A program made the position numbers and the translations under genes. From an uncultured Bacteroidales bacterium (GTDB taxonomy: Bacteria; Bacteroidota; Bacteroidia; Bacteroidales; UBA932): a DNA stretch of 44,989 nt. The stretch spans positions 1-44,989 of the forward strand of contig ONOI01000010.1 in NCBI GenBank assembly GCA_900319375.1, in the 5' to 3' direction. Positions within the stretch are counted from its first letter, which is position 1. Each line of letters starts with the position of its first letter. Below are positions 7,245 through 16,257 of the stretch, one piece after another. The notes below the pieces were generated by a model. That model saw nothing but the letters and a program-made list of their open reading frames with translations. It made no database searches and was not told the DNA's origin.

Positions 7245-8452
7245 TATTTGCCTACCCTGTAAAGAAGGACATCATGAGAAGGAATGTAAACCTTCTGTGT
7301 ACCTTTCGTCTTACGGGCCCTTACTTTCTTGTCCCAGAGATTCTGGGCCTTGCAGCCTGCGGGGTCAAAGGTCTTCCCGCTGAGTTCATCAGTAAACTTG
7401 AGAGATTCCCAATCGATAAGGACTACCTTGTCCTCGGCGCCGCGGTTGAGGAAGCAGACAGCCCAATCGCCGCCCTCGAGAGGCTTGAACCAATACTCAA
7501 TTCCGCCTTCGCTCTTGAGCCTGAGGCCCTGGACTCCAAGGGGATCCTGATCAATAGCGATGACATCCTTGTTGCAGAGGATCTGCAGGATCTCTTCGGG
7601 CATGGTCGTAAGGTCGTTGCCCATAAGAAGCGGGGCTGCCATCATACACCAGAGGGTGAAATGGGCGCGGTTCTCTGCGAGAGTGAGCGAGCCGTTGCCA
7701 ACCTCGAGCATGTCGGGATCATTCCAATGGCCTGGGCCTGCGTAGGCGCGCAGCGGCTCATTGAGATCGACCAGCTTCATGACCGGCTCTCCATGCCACT
7801 GATTCTCGAATTCGGCCGGGATAGTGTCGAAGTACGGCCATATGTCACCGGTAGTGCGCCATGACTGGGCGATATCTGCGGCCCATTCCCAGGGTTTCGC
7901 CGTTCCCCACTCACACATGCTGAACCAGATCTGCCGGCCGGTCGCTTTGAGGGCTTCGCTCATCAGCTTGTATGCGCCCTTGGGATTGATGTTTTCTGTA
8001 TAACACCAGTCATACTTAAGATAGTCTACACCCCACTGGGCATAGGTAAAAGCGTCCTGGAATTCGTGGCCGTAGCTGCCGGCGCATCCGGCGCAGGTCT
8101 TCCAGCCGGCATCGCTGTAGATACCGAGTTTCATTCCCTTGGAGTGGACGTAATCGGCAAGGGCCTTCATGCCCGAAGGGAACTTCTGAGGATCTACCTG
8201 GATGAAGCCCTGCTCGTCGCGCTCGCCGTGCCAGCCGTCGTCGAGGTTCAGATAGATATAACCGGCGTCTACCAGGCCGAGTTCGACCATCTTGTCGGCG
8301 GTAGCCTTGATGAGGTCTTCGTTGATATTGACACCGAATTTGTTCCAGCTGTTCCATCCCATCTGAGGGGTGGCAGCAAACTTGGAGGTCTCCTGACCAA
8401 AAGCAGGAGTAATCATTAGCGCTGCAAGAGCGGCGTAGAATAACTTGCGCAT
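7244..8452 (-). CDS. GH27 alpha-galactosidase, secreted
   Basis: 402 residues with a signal peptide (1 to about 19, cleavage near AFG-QE). The GH27 fold is clear from TPQMGWNSWNKFG (28-40), LNLDDGWH (68-75) and GIYSDAGWKTCAG. D148 in YLKYDWC is the nucleophile and D203 in SWRTTGDI the acid/base; GHWNDPDMLEVGNG is also typical. A C-terminal beta-sandwich follows. It would remove terminal alpha-galactose (or alpha-N-acetylgalactosamine; the subtype is not settled) from oligosaccharides in the periplasm. It sits 16 nt after lspA in the ileS operon, with no sugar transporter or regulator nearby, which is unusual for a glycosidase in Bacteroidota. Confidence 0.93.
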   Translation of the reverse strand: MRKLFYAALAALMITPAFGQETSKFAATPQMGWNSWNKFGVNINEDLIKATADKMVELGLVDAGYIYLNLDDGWHGERDEQGFIQVDPQKFPSGMKALADYVHSKGMKLGIYSDAGWKTCAGCAGSYGHEFQDAFTYAQWGVDYLKYDWCYTENINPKGAYKLMSEALKATGRQIWFSMCEWGTAKPWEWAADIAQSWRTTGDIWPYFDTIPAEFENQWHGEPVMKLVDLNEPLRAYAGPGHWNDPDMLEVGNGSLTLAENRAHFTLWCMMAAPLLMGNDLTTMPEEILQILCNKDVIAIDQDPLGVQGLRLKSEGGIEYWFKPLEGGDWAVCFLNRGAEDKVVLIDWESLKFTDELSGKTFDPAGCKAQNLWDKKVRARKTKGTQKVYIPSHDVLLYRVGK

Positions 8453-8468
8453 ATAGTGAATTGTGGTT

Positions 8469-9014
8469 TTAGTCTTTTTTTTCTTCGCGGGAGAAGAACT
8501 TCCATTGGAAGAGTATAAGGTAGAAGGCGCCGACCGTCACGCAGCTGTCGGCGAAGTTGAATACCGGCGGGAAGAAGGTAGCGCTGAACATATCGACCAC
8601 CTTTCCGAACATGAAGCCGAACGGAGCTCCTGCGAGCCTGAGTTCGGGCCAGATAATTCCATAGAAGAAACTGTCGATAATGTTTCCGAAGGCGCCGGCA
8701 GTAATAAGGGTAAGACCGATAAGGACTCCGTCGGGGGTGTCTCCCTTTTTGATGAGCTTACCAATCCACCATACGAGGAAACCGGTAAGCACTACCCTGA
8801 AGGCGGACAGAAGAACCTTCCCGATAACCCCGCCAAATTTCATTCCGAAGGCCATTCCTTCGTTTTCTACAAAACAGAGGCGGAACCAGTTTCCGATTAC
8901 AGGGATTACCTCACCGAGGCTCATATTCGTCTTGACCAGGACTTTGATGACCTGGTCTATAACGACTAGAATAATTCCGAGTATGGCGAGTTTTGCTCCT
9001 TTCGAGATCTTCAT
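8469..9014 (-). CDS. lspA: Signal peptidase II (lipoprotein signal peptidase)
   Basis: 181 residues, four membrane helices. The catalytic aspartates are D114 in GAFGNIIDSFFYG and D156 in FNFADSCVTVG; FVENEGMAFGM near residue 48 is also conserved. The enzyme cleaves prolipoproteins just before the lipid-modified cysteine in the inner membrane. Several lipoprotein genes lie in this window (starts at 15296, 18373, 31126 and 34984). The ileS-lspA linkage is widespread in bacteria; here a DksA-like gene is placed between them, 3 nt upstream of lspA. Confidence 0.95.
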   Translation of the reverse strand: MKISKGAKLAILGIILVVIDQVIKVLVKTNMSLGEVIPVIGNWFRLCFVENEGMAFGMKFGGVIGKVLLSAFRVVLTGFLVWWIGKLIKKGDTPDGVLIGLTLITAGAFGNIIDSFFYGIIWPELRLAGAPFGFMFGKVVDMFSATFFPPVFNFADSCVTVGAFYLILFQWKFFSREEKKD

Positions 9015-9017
9015 CTT

Positions 9018-9416
9018 CTAGTTCTTGCCCTGCTTTGCAAGCATCTCCTTGGCTTCAACGGTAAGGGTTGCGTGCGGCACGAGGCGAAGCCTCTCCTTAG
9101 GAATGAGCTTACCGGTGACGCGGCAAATGCCGTAGGTCTTGTTCTCGATACGGACAAGAGCCGCTTCGAGGTTCTTGATAAACTTGTACTGACGCTGGGC
9201 GAGCTGGCTGGCCTCCTCCTTCGAACGCTGGTTTGCACCGTCGTCCTCGACTGTCTTGAAGGAAGGGGATGTGTCGTCGATGTCGTTCGCACCGCCGCTT
9301 CTTGCTACCTCGCGATAGGTGTTGTACTCCGCCTTGGCTTTAGCTAGCATATCTTCGATGATGGCCTTGAACTCGGCAAGCTCCTCATCGGAATAGCGTG
9401 TTTTCTCTTCTGCCAT
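9018..9416 (-). CDS. DksA/TraR-family protein with reduced zinc finger
   Basis: 132 residues. An N-terminal coiled coil (about 10-85) is followed by a short C-terminal module with YGICRVTGKLIPKERLRLVPHA. This matches the DksA/TraR zinc-finger region, but only one of the four usual metal cysteines remains (C in YGIC), with T and H residues at other positions, so zinc binding as in E. coli DksA is doubtful. Family members act on RNA polymerase in the secondary channel, often with ppGpp. The tip acidic residues (DDTSPSFKTVEDD) are compatible with that. It lies between ileS and lspA, an arrangement I recall as common in Bacteroidota. Confidence 0.88.
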   Translation of the reverse strand: MAEEKTRYSDEELAEFKAIIEDMLAKAKAEYNTYREVARSGGANDIDDTSPSFKTVEDDGANQRSKEEASQLAQRQYKFIKNLEAALVRIENKTYGICRVTGKLIPKERLRLVPHATLTVEAKEMLAKQGKN

Positions 9417-9435
9417 AATAGGATGTGTTTGGTTG

Positions 9436-12400
9436 TTATTTTTTGTTTATATCAATCTTGATGGTGTCTTTATCCCACTCGACCTCGGAAGCGCTTGCAG
9501 GGGCCTCTTCGAGGGTTTTGAGGGTAACGCTGAGCGAAAGGGTCTGGGCTGCGACATAATCGCCGAACTCGCCGAGGGCCTCTTCGATTGCTTTGTAAGC
9601 CTCACCGCCTGCGTATACTACAGTTTCGATCCTGTCTGTTACATCCAGGTCGCGGTCTTTACGCAGGGTCTGGATAGGGTGGATGAGCTCGCGGGCGTTT
9701 CCTTCACGGACGAGTTCGGGAGTCTGGACTATATCGAGGGCTACGGTAAGCGCTCCTTCGGAGGAGACGAGCCAGCCCGGCATATCCTCGGAATTGATTT
9801 CGTAGTCTTCTTTAGTCAGGACTACATCGCCTGAAGGCAGAGCGAGAGTGTAATCTCCCTCGCAGCGCTCGATTTCGCCTATCTGCTCCTGGCTGAAGCC
9901 GGCAAACGCTGCGGCGATCTCCTTCATCTGCTTTCCGTAGATCTTACCCAGAGTCTTGAAGTTGGGCTTTATCTTCTTTGTAATGATACCGGTCGTATCG
10001 TGCAGGAATTCTATTTCCTTTACGTTCACCTCTGCAAGGAAGATTCCGGCTACCTTCTCGATGTGGGCCTTTACTTCGTCGTCGATTACGGGGACCACCA
10101 CCTTCGCAAGCGGCTTACGTACGTTGATTCCGACCTTCTTACGGAGGGCAAGGACCATCGAGGATGCTTTCTGGGCGAAGGCCATCGACTCTTCGAGCTC
10201 CGAATCTATAAGGGCGGGATCCGAAAGCGGCATCGGCTGATAATGGACCGACTCCACTCCGGGCACGAGGTCCAGATACAGCCTTTCCGCGAAGAACGGG
10301 GCGATAGGGGCCGCGAGCAGGGCTACATCGACCAGCGCTTCGTAGAGCGTCTGATAGGCCGAGAGCTTGTCCTCGCTCATTCCTGAGCCCCAGAGGCGCT
10401 TCTTGTTCAGGCGGATGTACCAGTTGCTGAGGTCGTCGCAGACGAAGTCCTGGACCAGGCGGCCTGCAAGGGTGACGTCATAGTCTTCGTAGGCGGCCTT
10501 GACCCCCTTCGCGAGCGTGTTCAGGCGGCTGATGAGCCAACGGTCGAACATGGGCCTTTTCCCATAGGCGACCTTCGGGGCCGCGGGATCGAAGTTGTCG
10601 ATGTTCGCATACAGCGCGAAGACCGAATATGAGTTATAGAGGGTTCCGAAGAACTTGCGGCGCACTTCGTCTACTCCCGCCTCGTCGAACTTGAGGTTGT
10701 CCCACGGCTGGGCGTTTGTAAGCATATACCAGCGCAGCGCGTCCGGGCCGTAGGTATCCAGGGCCACGAACGGGTCTACCGCGTTTCCGAGGCGCTTGCT
10801 CATTTTCTCGCCCTTCTTGTCGAGCACGAGGCCGTTCGAGATCACGCGCTTGAAGGCGGGCGTCCCGCTGACCATGGTGTGGATAGCGTGGAGGGTGTAG
10901 AACCACCCGCGGGTCTGGTCCACGCCTTCGGCGATAAAGTCCGCCGTGGCCCCGAAATCGGGCGAGTCGAGTCCGCGAAGGCCGGTCTGGGCATACGGCA
11001 TCGCGCCGCTGTCGAACCAGACGTCGATAAGGTCTGTCTCGCGCTTCATCTTCTTGCCGCTCGGGCTTACGAGGAAGATATTGTCTACGTACGGGCGGTG
11101 GAGGTCGATTTTGTCGTAGTTTTCCTTCGACATGTCCTCCGGGTTGAAGCCCCTCGCTTTAAGCGGGTTCTCGGACATTATTCCGGCTTTAACCGACTTT
11201 TCTATCTCGTTATAGAGCTCTTTTACGGAGCCGATGCAGATCTCTTCCCTGCCGTCTTCGCTGCGCCAGATAGGCAGAGGAGTACCCCAATAGCGGCTGC
11301 GGCTGAGGTTCCAGTCCTGGATATTCTCCAGCCACTTTCCGAAGCGGCCGGTTCCGGTAGCCTCGGGCTTCCATTCGATACCTTCGTTGAGTTCCATCAT
11401 TTTCTCGCGCACGGCCGAGGCTTTGATGAACCAGCTGTTGAGCGGGTAATAAAGCACGGGCTTATCCGTACGCCAGCAATGGGGATAGGAGTGGACGTGT
11501 TTTTCGATCTTGAAGGCTTTGTTTTCCTGCTTCATCCAGACGCAGAGATCTACGTCCAGGGCAGGAGTCTCGGGGGTCGCTTCAGGATCGTAGGCGTTCT
11601 TTACATAACGGCCAGCCCACTGCTTGTAGAGCTCGACATTGACTGATTCCTTAACATACTGCGGATCAAGGTCTTCGATACGATAGAAACGGCCCTTCGT
11701 ATCTACCTGAGCCTGAGGGTTTCCGTCGCGGTCTATGACATAGAGCGCGGGGACTCCGTTCTCTTTGGAGACACGGGCGTCGTCTGCGCCGAAAGTTCCT
11801 GCGATATGGACTATACCGGTTCCTTCAGTAGTAGTTACATAATCTCCGGTGATTACCCTGAAGGCGCCCTCGCCGGGGTTGAACCAGGGCAGGAGCTGTT
11901 CGTAGCGCATGCCTTCGAGCTCTTTTCCGCTGATGGTGCCGGGAAGCACCTCGAAGGGAGTCTTGCCGTCAAACCATGCTCCGACAAGGTCTTTTGCGAT
12001 TATGTATGTTGCGGGGATTCCGGTATAAGGATTCGCGCTGCGCACCTTCACATATTCGATCCTGGGACCAACGCAGAGGGCGCAGTTGCTGGGAAGAGTC
12101 CAGGGGGTAGTAGTCCAGGCGAGGAAATACAGATCCTGTTCGCCAAGGACTTTGAACTGGACGCAGCAGGTAGTATCCTTTACGTCGCGGTAGCAGCCGG
12201 GCTGATTGAGTTCGTGGGAACTCAAGCCTGTTCCGGCGGCGGGGCTGTAGGGCTGGATAGATTTTCCTTTGTAGAGATAGCCCTTTCCGTAGATGTCCTT
12301 GAGGAGGTACCAGAGAGTCTCGATATAACGGTTGTCGTAGGTAATGTACGGGTCGTCCATATCTACCCAGTAACCGATTCTCTCGGTAAGGGTACGCCAC

Positions 12401-12789
12401 TCTTTAGTATATTTCATGACCTCCTCGCGGCAGGTCTTGTTATACTCTTCGACGGATATTTTGGTACCGATATCTTCTTTTGTAATACCGAGCTTCTTCT
12501 CAACTCCGAGCTCCACCGGCAGGCCGTGGGTATCCCAACCGGCTCTGCGGCGTACCTTGAAGCCGCTCTGCGTCTTATAACGGCAGACAGCGTCTTTGAT
12601 ACTGCGGGCCATTACGTGATGAATACCCGGCATTCCGTTCGCACTGGGCGGGCCCTCGAAGAAGATGAATTCGGGAGCACCCTCCCTTACCTCGAGCGAA
12701 CGCTCGAAGGCGTGGTTTTTCTTCCATCTCTCCAACACCTCTGCCGATGCAGAGACGAGGTCCAATCCCTTATACTCTTTAAAAGTCAT
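9436..12789 (-). CDS. ileS: Isoleucyl-tRNA synthetase, eukaryote-like type
   Basis: 1117 residues. The class I HIGH motif appears as GIHH (55-58) and the KMSKS loop as KMSKR (662-666). RYWGTPLPIW and the large editing (CP1) domain (about 185-400, with TTPWTLPSN) are present. Length and the KMSKR form fit the second, eukaryote-like IleS type, known from the family to be less sensitive to mupirocin; that property is inferred, not shown. It charges tRNA-Ile in the cytoplasm. It is the first gene of a six-gene operon and has its own promoter at 12814-12845. Confidence 0.97.
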   Translation of the reverse strand: MTFKEYKGLDLVSASAEVLERWKKNHAFERSLEVREGAPEFIFFEGPPSANGMPGIHHVMARSIKDAVCRYKTQSGFKVRRRAGWDTHGLPVELGVEKKLGITKEDIGTKISVEEYNKTCREEVMKYTKEWRTLTERIGYWVDMDDPYITYDNRYIETLWYLLKDIYGKGYLYKGKSIQPYSPAAGTGLSSHELNQPGCYRDVKDTTCCVQFKVLGEQDLYFLAWTTTPWTLPSNCALCVGPRIEYVKVRSANPYTGIPATYIIAKDLVGAWFDGKTPFEVLPGTISGKELEGMRYEQLLPWFNPGEGAFRVITGDYVTTTEGTGIVHIAGTFGADDARVSKENGVPALYVIDRDGNPQAQVDTKGRFYRIEDLDPQYVKESVNVELYKQWAGRYVKNAYDPEATPETPALDVDLCVWMKQENKAFKIEKHVHSYPHCWRTDKPVLYYPLNSWFIKASAVREKMMELNEGIEWKPEATGTGRFGKWLENIQDWNLSRSRYWGTPLPIWRSEDGREEICIGSVKELYNEIEKSVKAGIMSENPLKARGFNPEDMSKENYDKIDLHRPYVDNIFLVSPSGKKMKRETDLIDVWFDSGAMPYAQTGLRGLDSPDFGATADFIAEGVDQTRGWFYTLHAIHTMVSGTPAFKRVISNGLVLDKKGEKMSKRLGNAVDPFVALDTYGPDALRWYMLTNAQPWDNLKFDEAGVDEVRRKFFGTLYNSYSVFALYANIDNFDPAAPKVAYGKRPMFDRWLISRLNTLAKGVKAAYEDYDVTLAGRLVQDFVCDDLSNWYIRLNKKRLWGSGMSEDKLSAYQTLYEALVDVALLAAPIAPFFAERLYLDLVPGVESVHYQPMPLSDPALIDSELEESMAFAQKASSMVLALRKKVGINVRKPLAKVVVPVIDDEVKAHIEKVAGIFLAEVNVKEIEFLHDTTGIITKKIKPNFKTLGKIYGKQMKEIAAAFAGFSQEQIGEIERCEGDYTLALPSGDVVLTKEDYEINSEDMPGWLVSSEGALTVALDIVQTPELVREGNARELIHPIQTLRKDRDLDVTDRIETVVYAGGEAYKAIEEALGEFGDYVAAQTLSLSVTLKTLEEAPASASEVEWDKDTIKIDINKK

Positions 12790-12799
12790 TTTTTTTAGC

Positions 12800-12845
12800 T
12801 AATTTTGAGCCTACAAATTTAACAAAAGTCAAGGCCAAAAGCAAA
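12800..12845. promoter_or_regulatory. Divergent promoters for ileS and cvpA
   Basis: On the minus strand TTTG (12845-12842), 20 nt, then TAAATTTG (12821-12814) is a full match to the Bacteroidota -33/-7 pattern and points to ileS, giving a leader of roughly 20 nt. On plus, TAATTTTG at 12800-12807 could serve cvpA (ATG at 12853) with TTTA at 12778-12781 as a weak -33. The two promoters overlap within 50 bp. Confidence 0.65.
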
Positions 12846-12852
12846 TAAGGAT

Positions 12853-13371
12853 ATGGGTGTTCTGGACATCATTCTTCTCGTCATCTTTATCCCCGCAATA
12901 ATCAGGGGTATAAGCAAGGGTTTCATCGAGCAGTTGGTCGCGCTGGTGTCGATCTTCGTGAGCGCATACCTGGCCTACATCTTCGCAGACAAGGTCGGGA
13001 CATGGCTTTCCCAGTGGATTACCTTCAGTTCTCCGACCGTGCTCTACATCATATCCTTCGTGGTAGTTATCATCCTCTGCGTCCTGCTGTTCAACCTCGC
13101 CGCGAAACTCCTTACGAAAGTAATCAGTGTCGTTTCCCTGGGCTGGCTCAACAGAATCCTCGGATTTGTAATCGCCATCTTCAACACCGCCCTCGTGGTA
13201 GGTATTCTCTTTGTAATCTTTGGCGATCTGAACGAAAAATACCTGCATCTGTCCACCCAGTTTATGGACAACTCCCTTATCTACGGATGGATAAAGAAAC
13301 TTACCGATGCAGTGTTCCCCTACCTTGAAGGCATCTTTACCAAGATAAGCAATGGCATCCAGGAAATCTAG
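12853..13371 (+). CDS. cvpA: CvpA family inner-membrane protein
   Basis: 172 residues with four membrane helices (about 4-20, 27-47, 63-85, 103-125). The start MGVLDIILLVIFIPAIIRGISKGFIEQL is typical of CvpA, and GWLNRILGFVIAIFNTALVVGILF is the conserved central segment. CvpA is linked to colicin V production and envelope maintenance; its biochemistry is unsettled. It overlaps the following tsaB start by 20 nt in another frame, implying coupled expression. Confidence 0.9.
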   Translation: MGVLDIILLVIFIPAIIRGISKGFIEQLVALVSIFVSAYLAYIFADKVGTWLSQWITFSSPTVLYIISFVVVIILCVLLFNLAAKLLTKVISVVSLGWLNRILGFVIAIFNTALVVGILFVIFGDLNEKYLHLSTQFMDNSLIYGWIKKLTDAVFPYLEGIFTKISNGIQEI

Positions 13372-14050
13372 GATAATCCTTATCGAGACCTCGGCCTCGC
13401 TCTGCTCGGTCGCCCTCGCCGAAGAGGGCCGTGTTATCTCATATCGCGAAAGCTCTGATGGCAGGCAACACGCCGCCCTGACCGCGCCCTTCGTAAGGGA
13501 GGTCCTCGACGAAGCGGGCCTGAAGGTCGCGGACTGCGCGGCGGTTGCCGTAAGCGCCGGACCCGGCTCTTATACCGGCCTTCGCGTAGGTTCCTCAACG
13601 GCCAAGGGACTGTGTTTCGGCGCAGGTATTCCGCTAATCAGCCTTAACACTCCGGATATCATAGTGTCGAAGGCGCTCGCCGGCGGGCTGGTTCCGGCCG
13701 GGTGCACCGCTATCGTGCCGATGATCGACGCCCGCAGGATGGAGGTCTACTCGGCCGTCTACTCCCCCGCCGGCGAGCGCCTCACGGAGATCACCCCGGT
13801 GGTAGTGGATTCAGCTTCGTTTGCAGATCTCGAGGGTACCGTCCTTTTCGTCGGCGACGGCGCTTTGAAGTGCCGAGAGGTTCTTGATCGTCCCGGATTC
13901 GTATTTGAAGAAGTCTTCGCAGACGCTGCCTCGATGGCCCCCCTGGCTTTCCGCAAGCTCGAGGAGCGCGACTTCGCCGACACGGCCTACTTCGAGCCCT
14001 TCTATCTGAAAGACTTTGTTGCTACCGTCTCCCGGAAGAAGCTCTGGTAA
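13352..14050 (+). CDS. tsaB: tRNA t6A37 biosynthesis protein TsaB
   Basis: 232 residues. The ASKHA-fold N-terminus ILIETSASLCSVAL, the AVSAGPGSYTGLRVGSSTAKGLCFG block (about 67-90) and PMIDARRMEVYSAVY are diagnostic of TsaB. It forms the scaffold of the TsaB-TsaD-TsaE complex that makes N6-threonylcarbamoyladenosine at position 37 of ANN-decoding tRNAs. The chosen ATG lies inside the end of cvpA; no later start would keep the first beta strand. A strong terminator follows 43 nt after the stop. Confidence 0.95.
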   Translation: MASRKSRIILIETSASLCSVALAEEGRVISYRESSDGRQHAALTAPFVREVLDEAGLKVADCAAVAVSAGPGSYTGLRVGSSTAKGLCFGAGIPLISLNTPDIIVSKALAGGLVPAGCTAIVPMIDARRMEVYSAVYSPAGERLTEITPVVVDSASFADLEGTVLFVGDGALKCREVLDRPGFVFEEVFADAASMAPLAFRKLEERDFADTAYFEPFYLKDFVATVSRKKLW

Positions 14051-14093
14051 TTTCAGCGTGTTTCGCAACCGCCTGAATATCAGTTATTTAATA

Positions 14094-14127
14094 AAAACGA
14101 TGTGCTCGATTCGCGGCACATCGTTTT
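14094..14127. terminator. Bidirectional terminator between tsaB and the TlpA-like gene
   Basis: AAAACGATGTGC (14094-14105) pairs perfectly with GCACATCGTTTT (14116-14127), giving T-runs on both strands. An outer 10-bp inverted repeat (GCGTGTTTCG 14056-14065 and CGAAACACGC 14156-14165) encloses it, and a third hairpin (GGCCGG 14172-14177 with CCGGCC 14185-14190) lies just before the stop of the minus gene. The convergent genes tsaB and 14199-15296 both end here. Confidence 0.85.
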
Positions 14128-14198
14128 GCATAATATTCTGTCTATCAGCGACTTACGAAACACGCCAGATCGGCCGGATATTTCCCGGCCTGATACAG

Positions 14199-15296
14199 TT
14201 ACTTCAGCAGTTTTGCCAGTTCTTTGCGCAGACCCGCTTCGCCATCGATCTTGGCGGAGGAGATTTCATCTCCCGCGATGAGGATGGTAGTAGGGAGGGT
14301 CTGGAGGTTGTAAAGGGCAACGGCGCGGGATGAGGTCCCGAGTCCGTCGCAGACGTTGATCCAGGGAAGATTCTGGTTCTTGATGACTGAAGCCCAGAGA
14401 GCCTTGTCGGCTGTAACGCCTACAGAATAAATCTCAAGGCCCTTCGAATGATACTTCTCATAGACAGGGAGGAGCACTTCTACATTGAAGAGTTTCTGCT
14501 CAGCATCTGCCACATCCCAGAAGTGGAGAAGTATTACTTTAGCTTCGACTCCCGCAAGAGAGACTTTCTCCGCGTTGACATTTGGCAGAGAGATGTCCGG
14601 GAAGCCTGCCTGCTCAGCGTTGAGAACTGCGTGTTCGATAGCCATATTGTTCAGGCGCCTCTGAGCCTCGTTCTCGAGAGCCTTCACATACTTGCTCTCC
14701 GGATAAGAGCTCTTCAGAGAATCGGCTGCGGCTTTGAAGATAAGCGCATCGGTAGACTGGCTGAAAACGGGCAGTTCGGCTGCGAGGTTCTGGAAGAGGA
14801 CGGGGACTACGGCGAGGGAATGAGAGTGACTCATTACATACGCCATCCGGTCACGGTAATAGCCTACATAGAGTTTAGTGGCTTCTCCGGGCTCAGTAAC
14901 CGCAGCCATCTTCTTCACAAAATCCGAATAGGCCTTTTCGATGCCGGCAAGCTCGGCCGAACCTTCCGAACCTTCTACGCTGAAGTTTCCGAGAGTATCA
15001 GCAGTAACCTTAGCTGTCTCCCCCGCCTGGAGAAGAAGCGCTGCAAGACGGGTATCGCCTTTGTAAATATACACGAACTCGGGCTGGCCCTTTTTTACAG
15101 GAAGACTGTACTTGAAACTGCCGCCCGCATCAGTCTTCACCGAATCGAGCAGATCGGATGAACTTACATTCAACTTATGGACCGCCAGCGCGGTTGCAGG
15201 AGCACCTTCTACGGTCATATTGATTCGCGCCTTGGGGGCACACGAAGCGAAAAGCGCCAGGACAAGGCCCAGCGCAAGTATTTTAGAGCTTCTCAT
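14199..15296 (-). CDS. TlpA-like thioredoxin-fold lipoprotein lacking CxxC
   Basis: 365 residues. A signal peptide with lipobox ends at C19 (LFASC). An N-terminal DUF4369-like beta region (about 22-110) is followed by a helical linker and a C-terminal thioredoxin-like domain (about 230-365). The strand KVILLHFWDVADAEQK (254-268) stands where TlpA/ResA proteins have W-C-x-x-C; no cysteine is present, while the cis-proline region TLPTTIL (P335) is retained. It is therefore probably not a thiol oxidoreductase and may be a binding protein. It overlaps the HIT gene by 14 nt and ends the greA unit. Confidence 0.88.
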   Translation of the reverse strand: MRSSKILALGLVLALFASCAPKARINMTVEGAPATALAVHKLNVSSSDLLDSVKTDAGGSFKYSLPVKKGQPEFVYIYKGDTRLAALLLQAGETAKVTADTLGNFSVEGSEGSAELAGIEKAYSDFVKKMAAVTEPGEATKLYVGYYRDRMAYVMSHSHSLAVVPVLFQNLAAELPVFSQSTDALIFKAAADSLKSSYPESKYVKALENEAQRRLNNMAIEHAVLNAEQAGFPDISLPNVNAEKVSLAGVEAKVILLHFWDVADAEQKLFNVEVLLPVYEKYHSKGLEIYSVGVTADKALWASVIKNQNLPWINVCDGLGTSSRAVALYNLQTLPTTILIAGDEISSAKIDGEAGLRKELAKLLK

Positions 15297-15684
15297 ATTC
15301 GGCGAGGATTGCTGCGGCCAGTTCGGCCTTACGGGCGTCCGAGACTTCCGGGCGCTTCTTTCTGAAATCGAGGTCTCCTTCTGTCTGAAGGGGCACGAGA
15401 TGGATATGTGTATGGGGAACCTCCATTCCGAGCACGGCTACGCCAACCCTCTTGCAGGGCACGGCTGCCTTCAGGGCCACGGCGACCTTGCGGGCGAAAG
15501 CCCAAAGGCCTTCGTAGGTCTTTTCGTCGAGATTGAAGATATAGTCGTCCTCAACGTTCTTGGGGATGACGAGGGTGTGGCCTTCGGCAAGGGGGCTTAT
15601 GTCGAGGAAGGCGTAGAAGTCTTCGCTCTCCGCTACCTTGTAAGAAGGGATCTCGCCCTTAGCGATTCTTGTAAAGATAGTCAT
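15283..15684 (-). CDS. HIT family nucleotide-binding protein
   Basis: 133 residues. The histidine triad is PHTHIHLVPL (about 90-99), and the N-terminal IFTRIAKGEIPSYKVAES and PLAEGHTLVIPK are typical of the HinT/Hit branch. Such proteins hydrolyse adenosine phosphoramidates or related nucleotides in the cytoplasm; the physiological substrate is unknown. It begins 4 nt after greA, an association seen in many Bacteroidota as far as I recall. Confidence 0.93.
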   Translation of the reverse strand: MTIFTRIAKGEIPSYKVAESEDFYAFLDISPLAEGHTLVIPKNVEDDYIFNLDEKTYEGLWAFARKVAVALKAAVPCKRVGVAVLGMEVPHTHIHLVPLQTEGDLDFRKKRPEVSDARKAELAAAILAEYEKL

Positions 15685-15688
15685 GGGA

Positions 15689-16159
15689 CTAAAGGCTGAT
15701 TTCGAGGATCTTGAACTTAAGGATACCGGCGGGGACCTGAGCCTCTACGATTTCGCCTACGCCGTGACCGATAAGGGCCTTGGCGATAGGGGTAGTTGCG
15801 GCGAGCTTGCCCTTAGAGAAATCGGCTTCCGACTCGCCTACGATAGAGAACTTCATCTTAGCCTTTGCTGTAAGGTTCTCGACTACGACGGTTGTCAGCA
15901 TCTGGACCTTGTCGGTCGAGAGCTGAGAAGCATCGAGGACCTTCGCATTGGAAATCGTATTCTTGAGGTTCGCGATTTTCAGTTCAAGAAGGCCCTGAGC
16001 CTCGCGGGCCGACTCGTATTCCGCATTCTCCGAGAGATCTCCCTTCTCGCGGGCCTCAGCGATCTGGGCTGCGATAACAGGGCGCTGAGCAAGCGCTTCT
16101 TCAAGTTCCTTCTTCAGTTTCTCGAGTCCTTCCTGACTCATGTAATGTACTTCTGCCAT
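15689..16159 (-). CDS. greA: Transcription elongation factor GreA
   Basis: 156 residues, normal length. An N-terminal antiparallel coiled coil (about 8-75) carries the acidic tip in REKGDLSENAEYESAREAQ, which reaches into the RNA polymerase secondary channel and stimulates cleavage of backtracked RNA. The C-terminal FKBP-like domain includes FSIVGESEADFSKGKLAATTPIAKALIGHGVGE. Its promoter is at 16227-16257, and the leader holds a small hairpin with a GAAA tetraloop (16195-16208). First gene of greA-HIT-TlpA-like. Confidence 0.96.
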   Translation of the reverse strand: MAEVHYMSQEGLEKLKKELEEALAQRPVIAAQIAEAREKGDLSENAEYESAREAQGLLELKIANLKNTISNAKVLDASQLSTDKVQMLTTVVVENLTAKAKMKFSIVGESEADFSKGKLAATTPIAKALIGHGVGEIVEAQVPAGILKFKILEISL

Positions 16160-16194
16160 ATTTTGTTTGTGGTTTTGTCAACTAAAAGAGAGTC

Positions 16195-16257
16195 CTGCCT
16201 TTCGGCAGAACCCCTTGTTTCTTTTGCAAATATACGGAATTTTCGGATTATTTCAAT
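16195..16257 (-). promoter_or_regulatory. greA promoter and leader hairpin
   Basis: On the minus strand ATTG (16257-16254), exactly 19 nt, then TATATTTG (16234-16227) matches the Bacteroidota promoter. The -33 box lies inside the last codons of the upstream 46-residue gene. The leader is about 60 nt and contains CTGCC-GAAA-GGCAG (16208-16195). Confidence 0.75.
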
